A DNA stretch of 64,000 bases from Antilocapra americana (Eukaryota; Chordata; Mammalia; Artiodactyla; Antilocapridae): the NCBI GenBank assembly GCA_007570785.1, contig ML664199.1:24193915-24257914 (forward strand), given 5' to 3'. The translations under genes were made by a program, and so were the position numbers. Below are positions 36,501-41,558 of this stretch, piece by piece. The first letter of the stretch is position 1. The number at the start of each line of letters is the position of its first letter. The notes below the pieces were generated by a model. It saw only the letters and a program-made list of their open reading frames with translations, ran no database searches and was not told where the DNA came from.

Positions 36501-39384
36501 AGTGTATTATATTTAATCCAACATATCTAAAAGATAATCATTTTAACATACAATCAGTATTAAAAATAAGATACTTTACATTCTTTTATCTATCTTGAAA
36601 ATTCAGTGTTTATTTTTTACTTACAGCACAACTTAGTTTTCAGACTAGCCCCTTTTCAAGCACTTGATAGACACAGGTGTTGGGCAGCCCTGTAATCCCA
36701 CACTAGATCACAACAACGGCCTGGTGGGAAAACTGTCCAAAGTTAAAACCTTTCACAGTCTTAAAGCTTCAATCTGAAACCATACCCACACCATTTAAAG
36801 AAGATAATACTATCAGTTCAATGTAAGAATAAAAACTTCCATGAACTTATAACTTTCAGCAGTTTCCTTTCTCTATAATCAAACTTGGGACAGCAGGGAG
36901 ATCAAACCAGTCAATCCTAAAGGAAATTATCCTGAATATTCAATGGAAGAGCTGATGCTGAAGCTGAAGCTCCAATACTCTGGCCACCTGATGTGAAAAG
37001 CTGATTCACTGGAGAAGACCCTGATGCTGGGAAAAACTGAGGGCAAGAGGAGAATGGGGCAACAGAGGATGAGATAGGTGGATGGTATCACTGACTCAAC
37101 GGACATAAGTTTGAGCAAACTCATGGAGATGATGATGGACAGAGAAGCCTGGCGTGCTTGCAGTCCATGGGGTCGCAAAGAGTCAGACATGACTTAGCAA
37201 CTGAACAACAAGCACAACAATAATCAAACTACCCATGTTTACATCTTTCTTTAAAAAAATTCTTATTTTATTTGGCTGTGTCCGATGTTACTCGTGGTGT
37301 ACGAAATCAGTTGCTCTGCAGCATGTGGGATCTCAGTTCCCCAACCAGAGATCCAACCCACATTCCCTGCATTGCAAGGTAGATTCTTAACCACTGGACC
37401 ACCAGGGAAGTCCCCTCACGTCCATGTCCACACCTGGACTCGAGATCAACTAGATGACTCTGTGAGCACCAAAGGAGACAGCAGCGATGGTGACGATGAT
37501 AACAGTGGTGCATCTGAGTGCCTTTCTATGTACTGAACAGCATTCTGAGTGCTTCACATGGACTAATAATCAGAAAATGAAACAACACAAGCTCCAAGAT
37601 ATTAATCACAGTAACGATAGATATTTCAGGCACAATCACAATGTTGTTTTCTCTCTCCACAATTACCTCAACGTTTCTCTTTGTATACGTCCACATCTTT
37701 ATAATTTAACATCACTTCAAAATGCTTGTTCGCTTTTGATACTTTAGCACTTCTTTCTGCCACATATTTTTGGCATTAATAATATTCAGCTTAGAACTTT
37801 ATTTCACCTTACCTTCCACTGGTTTTACCAAGAGTAAAAGCTCCTCTACAAAACTGCTGACCCCTCACAGCCCAGCAGCACATGGTGTAATATTCTGTAG
37901 GCCCCAGTCCCAGGGCTGACCTCTCCCATCTCTCTCTGCTACCTAAGTATAGCACAGTGCTTACCACAGCAGGAGACACACAGGAGACATACCATACAGA
38001 CTGCTGCTAAACAAACTTGTAGCCATTTTTATCTTAGTTCCCTATTAAAAAATAATAATAATAAATAAGGGAGCAAGGCCTTCTTTTGGGTCCTGGATGA
38101 AGATCAGCCATCTATCCTGCATTACGTCTGCAAACAGGACGCTAGGCGTGTGGTTCCATCAGATGCTCAGGAACTAGCGCCCAGTCTCCTCCACCGCCCA
38201 GAGGGCTCCGGACCACCGATGCCTCCTCCCACAGAAAGGTGCACACCAGGCAGCCTCCGCCCCCCTTGGCCTCGCGATACCCTGGGGCGGGGGGGGCGAG
38301 GACCCCCAGCAGGACTCGGGGTACCTTGCCAGTTCACCGTGAGGACACCGCGGGGGGACGCGGGGCGCCGCCTCCTCTCGTCAGAGAAACATCTCAGCGA
38401 CGGACCGACTTTATCTCCACAGGAGAAGATGTCCAAATCCTCTGTGAACAGGAGGGAAGGCAGCCGAGGCGGCTCGGTGAGGGCCGGCACCGACCACCTC
38501 GTTCCCGGCTCCTTAGAGGTCTCCCGTCTGCGTCTCCGGGACACGAGCTTCCAGCAGACTGGCCTCCGGGCCGACGGTAAGCGTAGTTCATCGCCTCCCC
38601 CTCCCCCATCCCGCACGCGATCCCGGCAGCGACCCGGTGCCGATGACCCTGTTCCGCGTCGGAAGCGAAAGACCCAGGCGGCAGGCCAAGTCCCCGAGGG
38701 CTCAACACAGTGCTTCTCCCTCTGATGCGCTCTGAGCACTGAACCCACACGATAAACTACCTACACCTGCGGCCTGCGGGGAACAAACAACTCGGCCGCC
38801 GGCCTACCTGGGGTGCGGGGAGACCGCCGCCGCCGCTCCGCCACGTCCGACCGCCGGCGCCCCGGCTGGGAGAGAGAATGGAGAGGTGACCCGGGCGGGT
38901 CAGTAGCCCGGCCCCTGTCCCCTCCGACTCCTGGAACCCCGGCCCCGCGCGGCGCCCCTCCCGCCGCCCGACGCGCACGCCGGGCCCCCGCACAGGGGCG
39001 GCCCCCGCGGACACACCGGGCACCTCGGGGCACCGGGCCCCAGGACCTTGCGGCGTGAAACCGGCTCGGACTCACCGCCCAGCGCCGGGACTGACGCAGC
39101 TCCGACCCTCACCCGAGTCTTCGCCGGGAACGGATACGCTCGTTCCCGCGGTGACGCGCAGCAGCAATTCTCCGAGGCGCGTGCCCGACAGAAGCCCGCT
39201 CCCCGCACGCCGCCACCAGGGGTCCCGCCTCGCGCCCACGCTCCAGCCCGCAGATCCGGCGACCCCCGAACCTGGCAGGGCCGGGCCTCACCTCGCCGAG
39301 GCAGCCGCCCCCCAGTCCGTAGCGGCTTTTGAGTAGCTCCACCACCATATCTTGCCCCGGCGGCTTCACGACCCTCGGCTCCAT
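9414..39384 (-). CDS. CCDC138: CCDC138, coiled-coil domain-containing protein 138 (whole coding region, 15 exons)
   Basis: All 15 coding exons can be placed on the minus strand: 39292-39384, 38808-38865, 38330-38441, 35697-35824, 33638-33825, 32834-32992, 29449-29568, 26556-26633, 26341-26448, 24640-24804, 21438-21554, 18364-18556, 16342-16518, 11102-11240 and 9414-9579. Their phases join without a break to 2001 nt, 666 residues plus stop, against about 665 in human as I recall. The N-terminus [12 protein letters not shown] identifies the family. The middle (exons 5 to 9) is a long coiled coil and the C-terminal third is an alpha-helical, leucine-rich domain. The protein is reported at centrosomes and centriolar satellites; its biochemical role is not established. 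All splice sites are GT-AG except intron 3, where only a GC donor keeps the frame. The promoter is a CpG island with an X-box, which suits a ciliary or centrosomal gene. Confidence 0.93.
11102..11240 (-). CDS. CCDC138: CCDC138 exon 14
   Basis: This 139-nt exon encodes [20 protein letters not shown] through [10 protein letters not shown]. The acceptor is CTGTCTTGCAG and the donor is ATCAA|GTAAGT. It is more GC-rich than its intron, in line with conserved coding DNA. Confidence 0.96.
11750..12122 (-). mobile_element. Old L1 LINE 3' fragment
   Basis: The segment reads, in reverse, like the 3' end of an ancient mammalian L1. Landmarks are the TGAGCATAACATCCTTGAAG and AAAGCTGAATAACATTCCAT motifs near 12040-12118, preceded by the usual poorly conserved 3' UTR. 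It is heavily diverged. Confidence 0.65.
14490..14697 (+). mobile_element. Bov-tA SINE
   Basis: This is a complete forward Bov-tA from GGGCTTCCCCAGTGGATCAG to GACATGACTGAGCAACTAAA. ATATGGTAAAAGA and ATATGGTGAAATGA on the two sides look like the target duplication. Confidence 0.92.
16342..16518 (-). CDS. CCDC138: CCDC138 exon 13
   Basis: This 177-nt exon encodes [20 protein letters not shown] through LLQMTVES. The acceptor is CTGTCTTCCAG and the donor is TCCA|GTGAGT. Confidence 0.96.
16519..18363 (-). other. CCDC138: CCDC138 intron 12
   Basis: I see no recognisable exon, SINE or RNA gene in this 1.8-kb intron. It is fairly GC-balanced, non-repetitive sequence with only short chance frames. 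Confidence 0.5.
18364..18556 (-). CDS. CCDC138: CCDC138 exon 12
   Basis: This 193-nt exon encodes [20 protein letters not shown] through [12 protein letters not shown]. It lies between TTTTTAACAG and CTCAAG|GTGAGC and ends in phase 1. Confidence 0.96.
18940..20260 (+). mobile_element. Old L1 LINE 3' portion
   Basis: The text follows the 3' end of ORF2 and the 3' UTR of ancient L1s in forward orientation: TTAAAATCAAAACTCCTGCT at the start, a GGGTGAAACCCCTGTGGGGT segment, then the ACAGTGGAATAGTC motif near 19565-19580. Frames are broken and divergence is high. The limits are approximate. It sits in CCDC138 intron 11. Confidence 0.6.
21438..21554 (-). CDS. CCDC138: CCDC138 exon 11
   Basis: Thirty-nine codons contain [16 protein letters not shown] and [14 protein letters not shown], bounded by CATCTTTAG and ACTCAG|GTACCT. 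Confidence 0.96.
21800..21856 (-). mobile_element. Bov-tA 3' end fragment
   Basis: About 55 nt match the inverted Bov-tA tail (TGTGTCTGAATCTTTGCGAT, then CCATGGATTACAGC). The rest of the element is missing. Confidence 0.7.
22560..22655 (-). mobile_element. Truncated Bov-tA SINE with 16-bp target duplication
   Basis: Only the tRNA-like half of a reverse Bov-tA is present, ending at gagccacaggggaagccc. It is flanked by identical CTATTCTGCAACCCCA copies at 22544-22559 and 22656-22671. Confidence 0.9.
23105..23325 (+). mobile_element. Bov-tA SINE
   Basis: This is a forward copy from GGCTTCTCCAATGGCTTACC to GACACGACTGAACGATTAA. The internal AAATGGCAACCCACTCTAGT and TATTCTTGCCTGG segments are intact. 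Confidence 0.92.
23634..23862 (+). mobile_element. BovB (RTE) LINE 3' end
   Basis: A 5'-truncated BovB holds the last 230 nt of the element: CACCTGATGCAAAGAGC, then ATGATGCTGGGAAAGATGGA, ending TGGACATGCCTGAGTGACTG. The encoded tail still reads as a broken C-terminus of the RTE reverse transcriptase. Confidence 0.9.
24640..24804 (-). CDS. CCDC138: CCDC138 exon 10
   Basis: Fifty-five codons run from [20 protein letters not shown] to QEKCVK, between TTGCTTATAG and GTGAAG|GTTTGT. This begins the helical C-terminal region. Confidence 0.95.
25920..26190 (+). mobile_element. Old L1 LINE 3' fragment
   Basis: The forward L1 signature is recognisable: CACTTTGGAAAACTGGCAGC, CTTATGACCCAGAAATTCCA and GGAAACACATGTCCACAAAG occur in the right order. 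Confidence 0.65.
26264..26293. repeat. A-rich / (AAAG)n microsatellite
   Basis: A run of about 15 A leads into four AAAG-type units. It could be the decayed tail of the L1 fragment to its left. Confidence 0.8.
26341..26448 (-). CDS. CCDC138: CCDC138 exon 9
   Basis: Thirty-six codons start [13 protein letters not shown], the end of the coiled coil, and pass into a Lys-rich linker ending PASKPCK at TGTAAG|GTATGG. The acceptor is GCTGTCACAG. Confidence 0.94.
26556..26633 (-). CDS. CCDC138: CCDC138 exon 8 (coiled coil)
   Basis: Twenty-six codons, [20 protein letters not shown] to DNLQ, run between TACTTTAG and TTACAG|GTAAGG. Confidence 0.95.
27237..27365 (-). mobile_element. Bovine-type L1 3' UTR fragment
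   Basis: The T-rich start and TTGAAGGATAAATGCTTTAC, CATCAACATGAATCAGCCAT and TATGTATACATATGTCCCC match the antisense 3' UTR of ruminant L1 as I know it. The element is truncated. Confidence 0.75.
27540..28190 (-). mobile_element. Old L1 ORF2 remnant
   Basis: In reverse orientation the sequence follows the L1 ORF2 region. Landmarks are the ATTCCTCAGATAAATCCACT and TTTTTGCATCTATACTCATT phrases and a downstream GCCTGGCCTCCTATGA motif. All frames are broken. Confidence 0.6.
28921..29075. repeat. Minisatellite, three copies of a 52-54-nt unit
   Basis: Copies begin with CACAGCTCTGCACACA at 28921, 28975 and 29027. The first is 54 nt, the second 52 nt (one CA fewer), and the third stops at about 29075. 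Each holds GTGAGGTGCAG or a close variant and a GTGAGCTC end. The unit is CpG-containing and GC-rich, unlike the surrounding intron. Confidence 0.92.
29449..29568 (-). CDS. CCDC138: CCDC138 exon 7 (coiled coil)
   Basis: Forty codons lie between CCTCCTAG and AAACAG|GTAAGA. The peptide begins [15 protein letters not shown] and continues the coiled coil. It is in phase with both neighbours. Confidence 0.95.
29641..29948 (+). mobile_element. CHR-type tRNA SINE (cetartiodactyl)
   Basis: The tRNA-like head GGGCTTCCCTGGTGGCTCAG is followed by the CHR body (CAGCAACTAAAGCCCACAAC, then GCAACCAAGACCCAGCGCAG) and an (AAAT)n-type tail. AAAAATTACAACTCC at 29626-29640 and again at about 29949-29963 forms a perfect target duplication. 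Confidence 0.92.
30918..32236 (-). mobile_element. BovB (RTE) LINE, 5'-truncated with apparent 5' inversion
   Basis: Most of the element (30918 to about 32165) reads BovB in reverse: the 3' end at the left, then reverse transcriptase coding text. Recognisable pieces are [35 protein letters not shown] and [20 protein letters not shown]. The catalytic YADD is YADN, and the reading frame breaks around 31950 and at the FGGC end, so the copy is dead. From about 32166 the text switches to forward BovB 5' sequence (GATGGTGCCAAAGCAAAAAC, then GGTTGTGGAAGTGACTG). TGATCACAACT at 30907-30917 and 32237-32247 brackets both parts, so they inserted together. Confidence 0.85.
32834..32992 (-). CDS. CCDC138: CCDC138 exon 6 (coiled coil)
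   Basis: These 53 codons run between TTCCCCACAG and AAGGAG|GTGGGC. The heptad-rich peptide [20 protein letters not shown] onward is highly conserved. Confidence 0.95.
33638..33825 (-). CDS. CCDC138: CCDC138 exon 5
   Basis: The acceptor GTTCTTTTAG and donor CTTCAG|GTGTGG bound 188 nt. The peptide starts in a Ser-rich linker and ends with [15 protein letters not shown], the beginning of the coiled coil. Confidence 0.93.
34415..34612 (-). mobile_element. Bov-tA SINE
   Basis: This is a reverse copy from TGTGTCCGACTCTTTGTGAC to the inverted head at GTAGCGCCACCT. A small internal insertion lies at TTTGTCTCTTAAGTCTCCTG. Confidence 0.9.
35181..35385 (+). mobile_element. Bov-tA SINE with internal deletion
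   Basis: The forward copy runs from GGGCATCCCAGGTGGCTCAG to CATGACTTAGCAACTAAACA. Part of the segment after GGAGACATGGGTT is missing compared with other copies here. Confidence 0.9.
35697..35824 (-). CDS. CCDC138: CCDC138 exon 4
   Basis: The acceptor TTTCTTTAAAG leads, in phase 2, into [13 protein letters not shown]. The exon is acidic at first and ends KQAFKETDK at AAAG|GTAAGA. It completes the Cys codon split with exon 3. Confidence 0.92.
36327..36487 (+). mobile_element. CHR-type tRNA SINE
   Basis: The head is GGGAATTCTTTTTGGCAGTT followed by CAGTGGTTAGGGCTCTGTGC. The B-box region TTTAATCCCTGGTCTGAGAA and an A-rich tail follow. Moderately diverged. Confidence 0.8.
36938..37215 (+). mobile_element. 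BovB (RTE) LINE 3' end
   Basis: This forward, 5'-truncated copy starts GAAGAGCTGATGCTGAAGCT and ends CAGACATGACTTAGCAACTG, with the CCTGATGCTGGGAAAAACTG core at about 37020. Confidence 0.9.
37251..37414 (-). mobile_element. CHR-type tRNA SINE fragment
   Basis: A reverse copy begins with its inverted A-tail (TTAAAAAAATTCTTATTTTA) and ends with the inverted head ACCACTGGACCACCAGGGAA. Confidence 0.82.
38330..38441 (-). CDS. CCDC138: CCDC138 exon 3 (predicted GC donor)
   Basis: The acceptor CCTCCTGTTCACAG precedes a clearly conserved [13 protein letters not shown] segment. The exon then becomes Arg/Pro-rich and ends in VN plus two bases of a Cys codon. The donor used here is CTG|GCAAGG (38329-38328 are GC). 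A GT lies 4 nt farther on (CAAG|GTACCC), but using it changes the phase and gives an immediate TAG in exon 4. Confidence 0.8.
38808..38865 (-). CDS. CCDC138: CCDC138 exon 2 (GC-saturated, divergent)
   Basis: This 58-nt exon lies between a strong acceptor (CTCTCCATTCTCTCTCCCAG) and the donor CCCCAG|GTAGGC. It gives 19 codons plus one base, the length expected from human CCDC138. About 86 percent of its bases are G or C, and the peptide is Arg/Pro-rich ([19 protein letters not shown]). Little of the human sequence remains beyond an RR...P core. Identification rests on splice sites, position, phase and length, so it is less certain than the other exons. Confidence 0.7.
39292..39384 (-). CDS. CCDC138: CCDC138 exon 1 (start codon)
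   Basis: ATG at 39384-39382 opens 31 codons, [12 protein letters not shown] to LGE, ending at the donor GAG|GTGAGG in phase 0. The start is supported by the conserved N-terminus and by its place in the CpG island, just downstream of an X-box. Confidence 0.93.
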
Positions 39385-39395
39385 GGCCGCGACCG

Positions 39396-39402
39396 ACGTC
39401 GT
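39396..39402. promoter_or_regulatory. CCDC138: CRE-like core next to the X-box
   Basis: GACGTCG carries the ACGTC core of a CREB/ATF site and overlaps the first bases of the X-box. A further TGACG half-site lies at 39455-39459. Confidence 0.4.
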
Positions 39403-39414
39403 CTCCCTGGCAAC
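39401..39414 (+). promoter_or_regulatory. CCDC138: X-box (RFX-factor site)
   Basis: GTCTCCCTGGCAAC fits the X-box layout of two inverted half-sites, GTNNCC and GGCAAC, with a 2-nt gap. It lies 17 nt upstream of the CCDC138 ATG. RFX factors drive ciliary genes through such sites. That CCDC138 is a target here is inferred. Confidence 0.65.
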
Positions 39415-39424
39415 AGCGCGCAGC

Positions 39425-39434
39425 GGGGCGGGGC
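39425..39434 (+). promoter_or_regulatory. CCDC138: GC box (Sp1-type)
   Basis: GGGGCGGGGC is a consensus Sp1 box, 41 nt upstream of the start codon. A second GGGGCGGGCG lies near 39527. There is no TATA box, as is normal for an island promoter. Confidence 0.6.
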
Positions 39435-40385
39435 TGCGCGGAGAATATGCGCCGTGACGCACGGCACTCCCCGCCCCCGGCAGGGACGCTGACTCGTTTC
39501 CTGGGGAACAGCGCTCGGACTCGTGGAGGGGCGGGCGTTGCAGATGCGTGTTACGACGTGCGTACACCCTGACTCCTGCAGGCCATCGGCGCGAACGCGG
39601 TTGGGCCCGGCTGCTGGCGTCTGTACGTGTTTGCGGCCCGTGGGGGCGAGATGCGAGCCGGCGCGCGGGGTCATCGTTTCCTTTCCTTGCTGAGGGTCGC
39701 GTGCGTCCCTCTGGGGTCGGGTCGAGGTGCCATCTGGGTGCGTCTTTCTTGGTACGCTACTCAGACTTGTTCTGGCTGGAGAAGTTGGTTTCGGCCAGAG
39801 CATTCGTTTCCAAACTTGGTTCCACAGTTGTAACGGTTCAGGGCGCCTCGGAGTCCCCCGCAGCCCAGAAGCCCCCAGGTGCCTGCTGTCACCCAGCACG
39901 CGCCCCGAAACCACGGAGAAGCGGAGCCCTCGGGACCGGCGCGCTCGCACACACCCCCAACACACACACACACAGTCGGGGGTCAGGGCGTCACCCACTT
40001 CGGGCGGTGAGCAGGTGCTGCCCCAGGACAACCTGTTTCCAGACCCTACACAGAGCGACAGCCCCGCAGTCCGCAGTCCGAGCACACTGCCGGCTGGGGG
40101 CTGCGATGTGCACAACGTGCTTGGGGGACTCCAAGGTCCTACACTGAGTAGGCTGACGAGAACGTCCCCCTTGTTGTCCAACTTTTTCCACTAGCCATTT
40201 CCAAGTAAGTGTTCAGTATATACTCCACTTGAAAACAACAGTCCTTTCCTTGGGAGCTCTGGAAATTAGGTGGCAGTCTGAGTTTACAGATATTTAATTA
40301 TTCCTACTTTGGTTCCAGAATGAACAAACAATTAGATGCACAAGTAATGAATTTTTTAAGTATCATGGCTGTTAACAATTGTCAC

Positions 40386-40391
40386 TTTATT
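40386..40391 (-). terminator. RANBP2: Candidate distal RANBP2 polyadenylation signal
   Basis: The last minus-strand AATAAA before the GC-rich CCDC138 promoter, about 860 nt after the stop. Confidence 0.4.
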
Positions 40392-40866
40392 TTTGCTACA
40401 AAATTCACCAGAAAAAGGTACTGCAACAATCTAGTATAAAGCAAATCTTTAACCAAAGAACATGGTATAGACCTGTTTAAAATACTCATACTTTATCACA
40501 ATAACTGCAAGGAAAAATTCAAGTTCTGTCAGAACCAATGCAGTTTGAGGTAGTAGAAACAGATGACAGAAAGGTTTTTTTTAAAAAAATCTAATTACTC
40601 AACTTAAAATGTAAAAATTAATTTAATACCTTTGAAAGGGTGCAGGAAGCTACATATCATTTTAAGAAAGAAGGTACTCTGCTTAAAAGATAATTTAACT
40701 ATACAGGAGGTGCAAGAATTTATAGAAGAGCACTTTGGTTAAGTCTCTGCCCTCTGTGGCTATACCCATTTACAAGTGAATCACTGTTCATAACTGAACA
40801 CACCAATAGTTAAAATTACCAAATATAGTCCAAATCTGAAATAAAAATTATCCAAGTCATGGTCCC

Positions 40867-40872
40867 TTTATT
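40867..40872 (-). terminator. RANBP2: Candidate middle RANBP2 polyadenylation signal
   Basis: A second minus-strand AATAAA lies about 380 nt after the stop. Nothing in the sequence ranks it clearly above the other two. Confidence 0.35.
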
Positions 40873-41064
40873 CAAACAGTAAGTATTATCCATGCAGGAA
40901 GTCTAATATCTTAAAAGGAACTAAAATTAAATTGCATATATCATAGTCTTTCAATAGTTTGAGAAGGTCTATTGCTTTTAACAAGATTAGTATTCCATTT
41001 TAATACAAATATGTCAGGAGTACATAAACACAAGTACACCTGAAAATACACCAGTGTTTAAACT

Positions 41065-41070
41065 TTTATT
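41065..41070 (-). terminator. RANBP2: Candidate proximal RANBP2 polyadenylation signal
   Basis: TTTATT on the given strand reads AATAAA for RANBP2, about 180 nt after the stop. Confidence 0.4.
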
Positions 41071-41252
41071 TCACACCATGCAAGGTAAATTATAACACAT
41101 TAGAAAGTGACAACAGCTATAAGCTGCAATTTTACATTTGTACATTGGAAACGTCCATTTTCAAAAGCTGAACATAATTACCATGTTGTCAAAACAGCTA
41201 GGCCTCAATTCAACTTTTATACAGGTAAAATTTACTATGGAAAACAATGATT

Positions 41253-41558
41253 TTATATTTGTCCACATTCCGTGATAATAATTCTTCGACTAACAGACCC
41301 TTTAGGAGAACCAAATGATTCAATCTTTTTCACAGTATCCATACCATCTTTAACAAACCCAAATACTACATGCTTAAAGTCCAAATGTTCTGCTTTTTTC
41401 AGTGTTATGAAAAATTGAGAATTATTGGTGTCCTGGCCTCGATTGGCCATTGATAGTAAACCAGGACCTGTATGTTTCACATCAAAATTTTCATCTTCAA
41501 ATTTATCTCCATAAATGGACCGTCCTCCTGTTCCATCATGTTTTGTGATATCTCCCCC
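41253..41558 (-). CDS. RANBP2: RANBP2 exon 29: second half of cyclophilin domain, stop codon
   Basis: The acceptor CTTTTTTTCAG opens [20 protein letters not shown] and the exon ends ECGQI with the stop at 41253-41255. It completes the peptidyl-prolyl isomerase fold. Where cyclophilin A has a Trp in EWLDGKHVVFG, this has His ([11 protein letters not shown]), as in other RANBP2 proteins, which is linked to weak cyclosporin binding. Confidence 0.97.
   Translation of the reverse strand, partial: GGDITKHDGTGGRSIYGDKFEDENFDVKHTGPGLLSMANRGQDTNNSQFFITLKKAEHLDFKHVVFGFVKDGMDTVKKIESFGSPKGSVSRRIIITECGQI

Larger units (their letters stand above)
35825..38329 (-). other. CCDC138: CCDC138 intron 3 (predicted GC-AG)
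   Basis: The donor end (38329-38328) is GC within CTG|GCAAGG and the acceptor is TTTCTTTAAAG. The first 150 nt belong to the CpG island; the rest is AT-rich. It contains two CHR-type SINE fragments and a BovB 3' end. Stretches at about 36085-36235 and 37470-37590 resemble reverse MIR, but weakly. Confidence 0.7.
38250..39750. promoter_or_regulatory. CCDC138: CpG island at the CCDC138 promoter
   Basis: Sequence composition changes sharply to GC-rich with many CG dinucleotides and returns to AT-rich on both sides. The island covers exons 1 to 3 and about 360 nt upstream of the start codon. Long open frames here on both strands are a by-product of few stop codons in GC-rich DNA. Confidence 0.9.
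40370..41252 (-). other. RANBP2: RANBP2 3' untranslated region
   Basis: This is AT-rich sequence downstream of the RANBP2 stop. Three AATAAA hexamers on the minus strand could end it, at 41065-41070, 40867-40872 and 40386-40391. I drew the limit at the last, so shorter forms are possible. The region 39750-40370, between this and the CCDC138 island, shows nothing recognisable. Confidence 0.5.

Noticed and set aside
38150..38725. 191-193-codon open frames on both strands in the CpG island
   Set aside because: Few stop codons are expected in GC-rich DNA. The minus frame only partly overlaps true exon 3, and the rest is intron.
39366..40181. 271-codon minus-strand frame upstream of CCDC138
   Set aside because: It crosses the promoter and continues past the true ATG in another frame. 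The composition is that of the island and no homology is recognised.
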